Source: Guyparkeria hydrothermalis
Lineage (GTDB): Bacteria > Pseudomonadota > Gammaproteobacteria > Halothiobacillales > Halothiobacillaceae
Length of the DNA: 64,000 nucleotides
Reading direction: 5' to 3'
NCBI RefSeq assembly: GCF_023555375.1
Contig: NZ_JAJSEE010000003.1
Coordinates: 1-64,000 of the forward strand
Below, one piece after another: positions 62,644-64,000 of the stretch (positions are counted from its first letter, which is position 1; every line of letters begins with the position of its first letter). The notes below the pieces were generated by a model. The model was not told the DNA's origin, made no database searches, and saw only the letters and a program-made list of their open reading frames with translations. A program made the position numbers and the translations under genes.

Positions 62644-64000
62644 TCAGTCCCGCGGGGTCTTCAGGGTCACCAGCTCCTCGGCCGAAGTCGGGTGCAGGGC
62701 GACGGTGTCGTCGAACTGGCCCTTGGTCAGGCCAGCCTTCACCGCGACGGCGAAGCCCTGCAGCATCTCGTCGGCGCCGTCGCCGACGATGTGCAGGCCG
62801 GCGACGCGCTCTTCCTTGCCGACGCAGACGAGCTTCATCGCCGTCTTGAAGCCGTGCGAGGAGAGCGCGTAGCGCATCGGCGTGAAGGTGGTCTCGTAGA
62901 CCGTCACCAGCTTCTTCCCAAAGCGCTCGACCGCCTGCGGCTCGGTCAGGCCGACGGTGCCCAGTGCCGGGTGGGCAAAGACCACCGTCGGGATGGTCTC
63001 GTACTCGAGGTGCGCGTCGTTCTGGCCGTCGAACAGGCGATCGGACAGGCGGCGACCCGCGGCGATGGCCACCGGCGTGAGCGGGTACTTGCCGATGATG
63101 TCGCCGATCGCGTAGATGCCGGGAACATTCGTGTTCTGGTAGGCATCGACCGGGATCATGCCGTTTTTCTCCACCTCAACGCCGGCCTTGTCCAGCCCGA
63201 TGTCGTCGGTGTTCGGCTTGCGGCCGACCGCCCAGATCACCTGGTCGAACGGGCCGAGTGTCTCGCCGTCCGCACCGTGGATGATCGTGCCCTCGTCGGT
63301 CTTCTCCAGCTTCGAGACCTTGTACGGCAGGTGGGTCTTGATGCCCATCTGGTGCAGGTTCTCGGTGGCCGTCTCGCGGATCAGCGGATCGAACGGCGCA
63401 AGCACCGTGTCGAGCATGTCGAGCAGGGTCACCTCGCTACCCAGTGAGCGCAGCACGCCGGCGAGCTCCACGCCGATGTAGCCGCCGCCGATCACGGCGG
63501 TGCACTCGGGCAGTTCGTCGAGCTCGAAGAAGCCGTCGGAGGTGATGCCGTGCTCGGCCCCCGGTACCGGCGGCACCAGCGGGCGGCCCCCGGTGGAGAT
63601 CACGATGTGGTCGGCGGTGTAGGTGGTGCCGTCGACATCCACCTTGTTGTCGCCGGCCAGACGGCCGTAGCCCTCGAGCACCTCGAGGTCGAGGTCCTTG
63701 GCGTAACCGTTCCAGAAGTTCGTGATGCCGGCGATGAACTCGCGGCGCTTTTTGGTCAGCGTGCCGAAGTCCACCGTGCCCGGGGCCTCGGGGAAGCCCC
63801 AGTCGACGGCGTCGGCCCGATCGTGGGCGAGGTTGGCGGCGTACCACATGACCTTCTTCGGCACGCAGCCGACGTTGACGCAGGTGCCACCGAGCGCGGT
63901 GGGCTCGACCACGGCGACGCGCTTGCCGTGCTGGGACGCGCGTTCGGCGACCGCGAGGCCGCCGGAGCCGCCGCCGAGGACGATCATGTCGAAATGCTTG
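62644..64000 (-). CDS. gor: Glutathione-disulfide reductase (5' end outside the window)
   Basis: At least 448 residues of an FAD/NADPH flavoenzyme. GGGSGG at the start, the redox disulfide in [28 protein letters not shown] and the C-terminal [10 protein letters not shown] with the catalytic His mark the glutathione reductase branch. An ATG at 63987 lies in the frame, but upstream codons read KHFD before it, matching the usual TKHYD-type N-terminus, so the true start is probably just beyond base 64000. The gene is therefore partial here. Confidence 0.9.
   Translation of the reverse strand, partial: KHFDMIVLGGGSGGLAVAERASQHGKRVAVVEPTALGGTCVNVGCVPKKVMWYAANLAHDRADAVDWGFPEAPGTVDFGTLTKKRREFIAGITNFWNGYAKDLDLEVLEGYGRLAGDNKVDVDGTTYTADHIVISTGGRPLVPPVPGAEHGITSDGFFELDELPECTAVIGGGYIGVELAGVLRSLGSEVTLLDMLDTVLAPFDPLIRETATENLHQMGIKTHLPYKVSKLEKTDEGTIIHGADGETLGPFDQVIWAVGRKPNTDDIGLDKAGVEVEKNGMIPVDAYQNTNVPGIYAIGDIIGKYPLTPVAIAAGRRLSDRLFDGQNDAHLEYETIPTVVFAHPALGTVGLTEPQAVERFGKKLVTVYETTFTPMRYALSSHGFKTAMKLVCVGKEERVAGLHIVGDGADEMLQGFAVAVKAGLTKGQFDDTVALHPTSAEELVTLKTPRD

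Overview
This is a chromosomal segment of a high-GC, Gram-negative bacterium. Gene content and order point to a gammaproteobacterium, probably a sulfur-oxidising or halophilic one of the Halothiobacillaceae/Ectothiorhodospiraceae type. The indicators are the hemC-hemD-hemX-hemY-ubiD cluster, a gmk-rpoZ-spoT-ridA cluster, System II (ResB/CcsA) cytochrome c maturation beside cytochrome c4, an HvfABC-type MNIO cassette, and a periplasmic DsrE-family protein. The lineage is an inference from context; there is no rRNA in the window. Almost all of it is dense housekeeping DNA in short operons, with many 1-14 bp start/stop overlaps. I see no IS element, prophage, CRISPR array or tRNA.

Layout. 1-9.6 kb: DsrE-family protein, metallophosphatase with a small coupled ORF, purH, a beta-hydroxyacid dehydrogenase, dgt and yfbR-like nucleotidases, two unknown membrane proteins, trxB. 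9.7-20 kb: hemH, a CinA/MoaB-like protein, a DegP/HtrA protease behind a sigma-E-like promoter, xth, a glycine-zipper lipoprotein, gmk-rpoZ-spoT-ridA, a DUF481 protein, bolA. 20-27.3 kb (all minus strand): PAS-GGDEF-EAL protein, a PfkB kinase fused to a Rieske domain, a small phosphodiesterase, a Cys-rich metal permease, and a LytTR/LytS two-component pair. 27.4-34.7 kb: argH, an AT-rich probably acquired PD-(D/E)XK-like gene, an esterase, pdxH-ung, a RES/Xre toxin-antitoxin pair bracketed by inverted REP-like repeats, radC. 34.7-37.6 kb: hvfC-hvfB-hvfA plus an exported thioredoxin. 37.7-44.1 kb: hemC-hemD-hemX-hemY-ubiD. 44-54 kb: a diguanylate cyclase, an EEP hydrolase, an acetolactate-synthase-like TPP enzyme, dsbA, and ccsA-resB-cytochrome c4, then engB. 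54-64 kb: EEP hydrolase, PLD-VTT fusion, DUF6064 protein, Tat-exported aldo/keto reductase, a c-heme-binding GGDEF-EAL protein, a LysR regulator and the 3' part of glutathione reductase.

How the genes fit together. Haem and cytochrome supply recurs: hemH, hemC/D/X/Y, cytochrome c4, ResB/CcsA and DsbA, plus a membrane diguanylate cyclase whose periplasmic part carries a CxxCH c-haem site. Thiol chemistry recurs too: TrxB, glutathione reductase, DsbA and an exported CxxC thioredoxin next to a cysteine-containing MNIO precursor peptide. Nucleotide hygiene and DNA repair genes are scattered through the window (dgt, yfbR, ung, xth, radC).

The most unusual items are: (1) a family of four intergenic elements with long terminal inverted repeats (95-277 bp; 3777, 14207, 22088, 53114), one of which fills a whole intergenic gap up to a start codon; (2) the PfkB-Rieske fusion; (3) a variant HvfA-type RiPP precursor with its maturase genes and an adjacent thioredoxin; (4) a c-haem diguanylate cyclase with a degenerate EAL domain; (5) an AT-rich single-gene island; (6) a RES/Xre module between inverted copies of one repeat.
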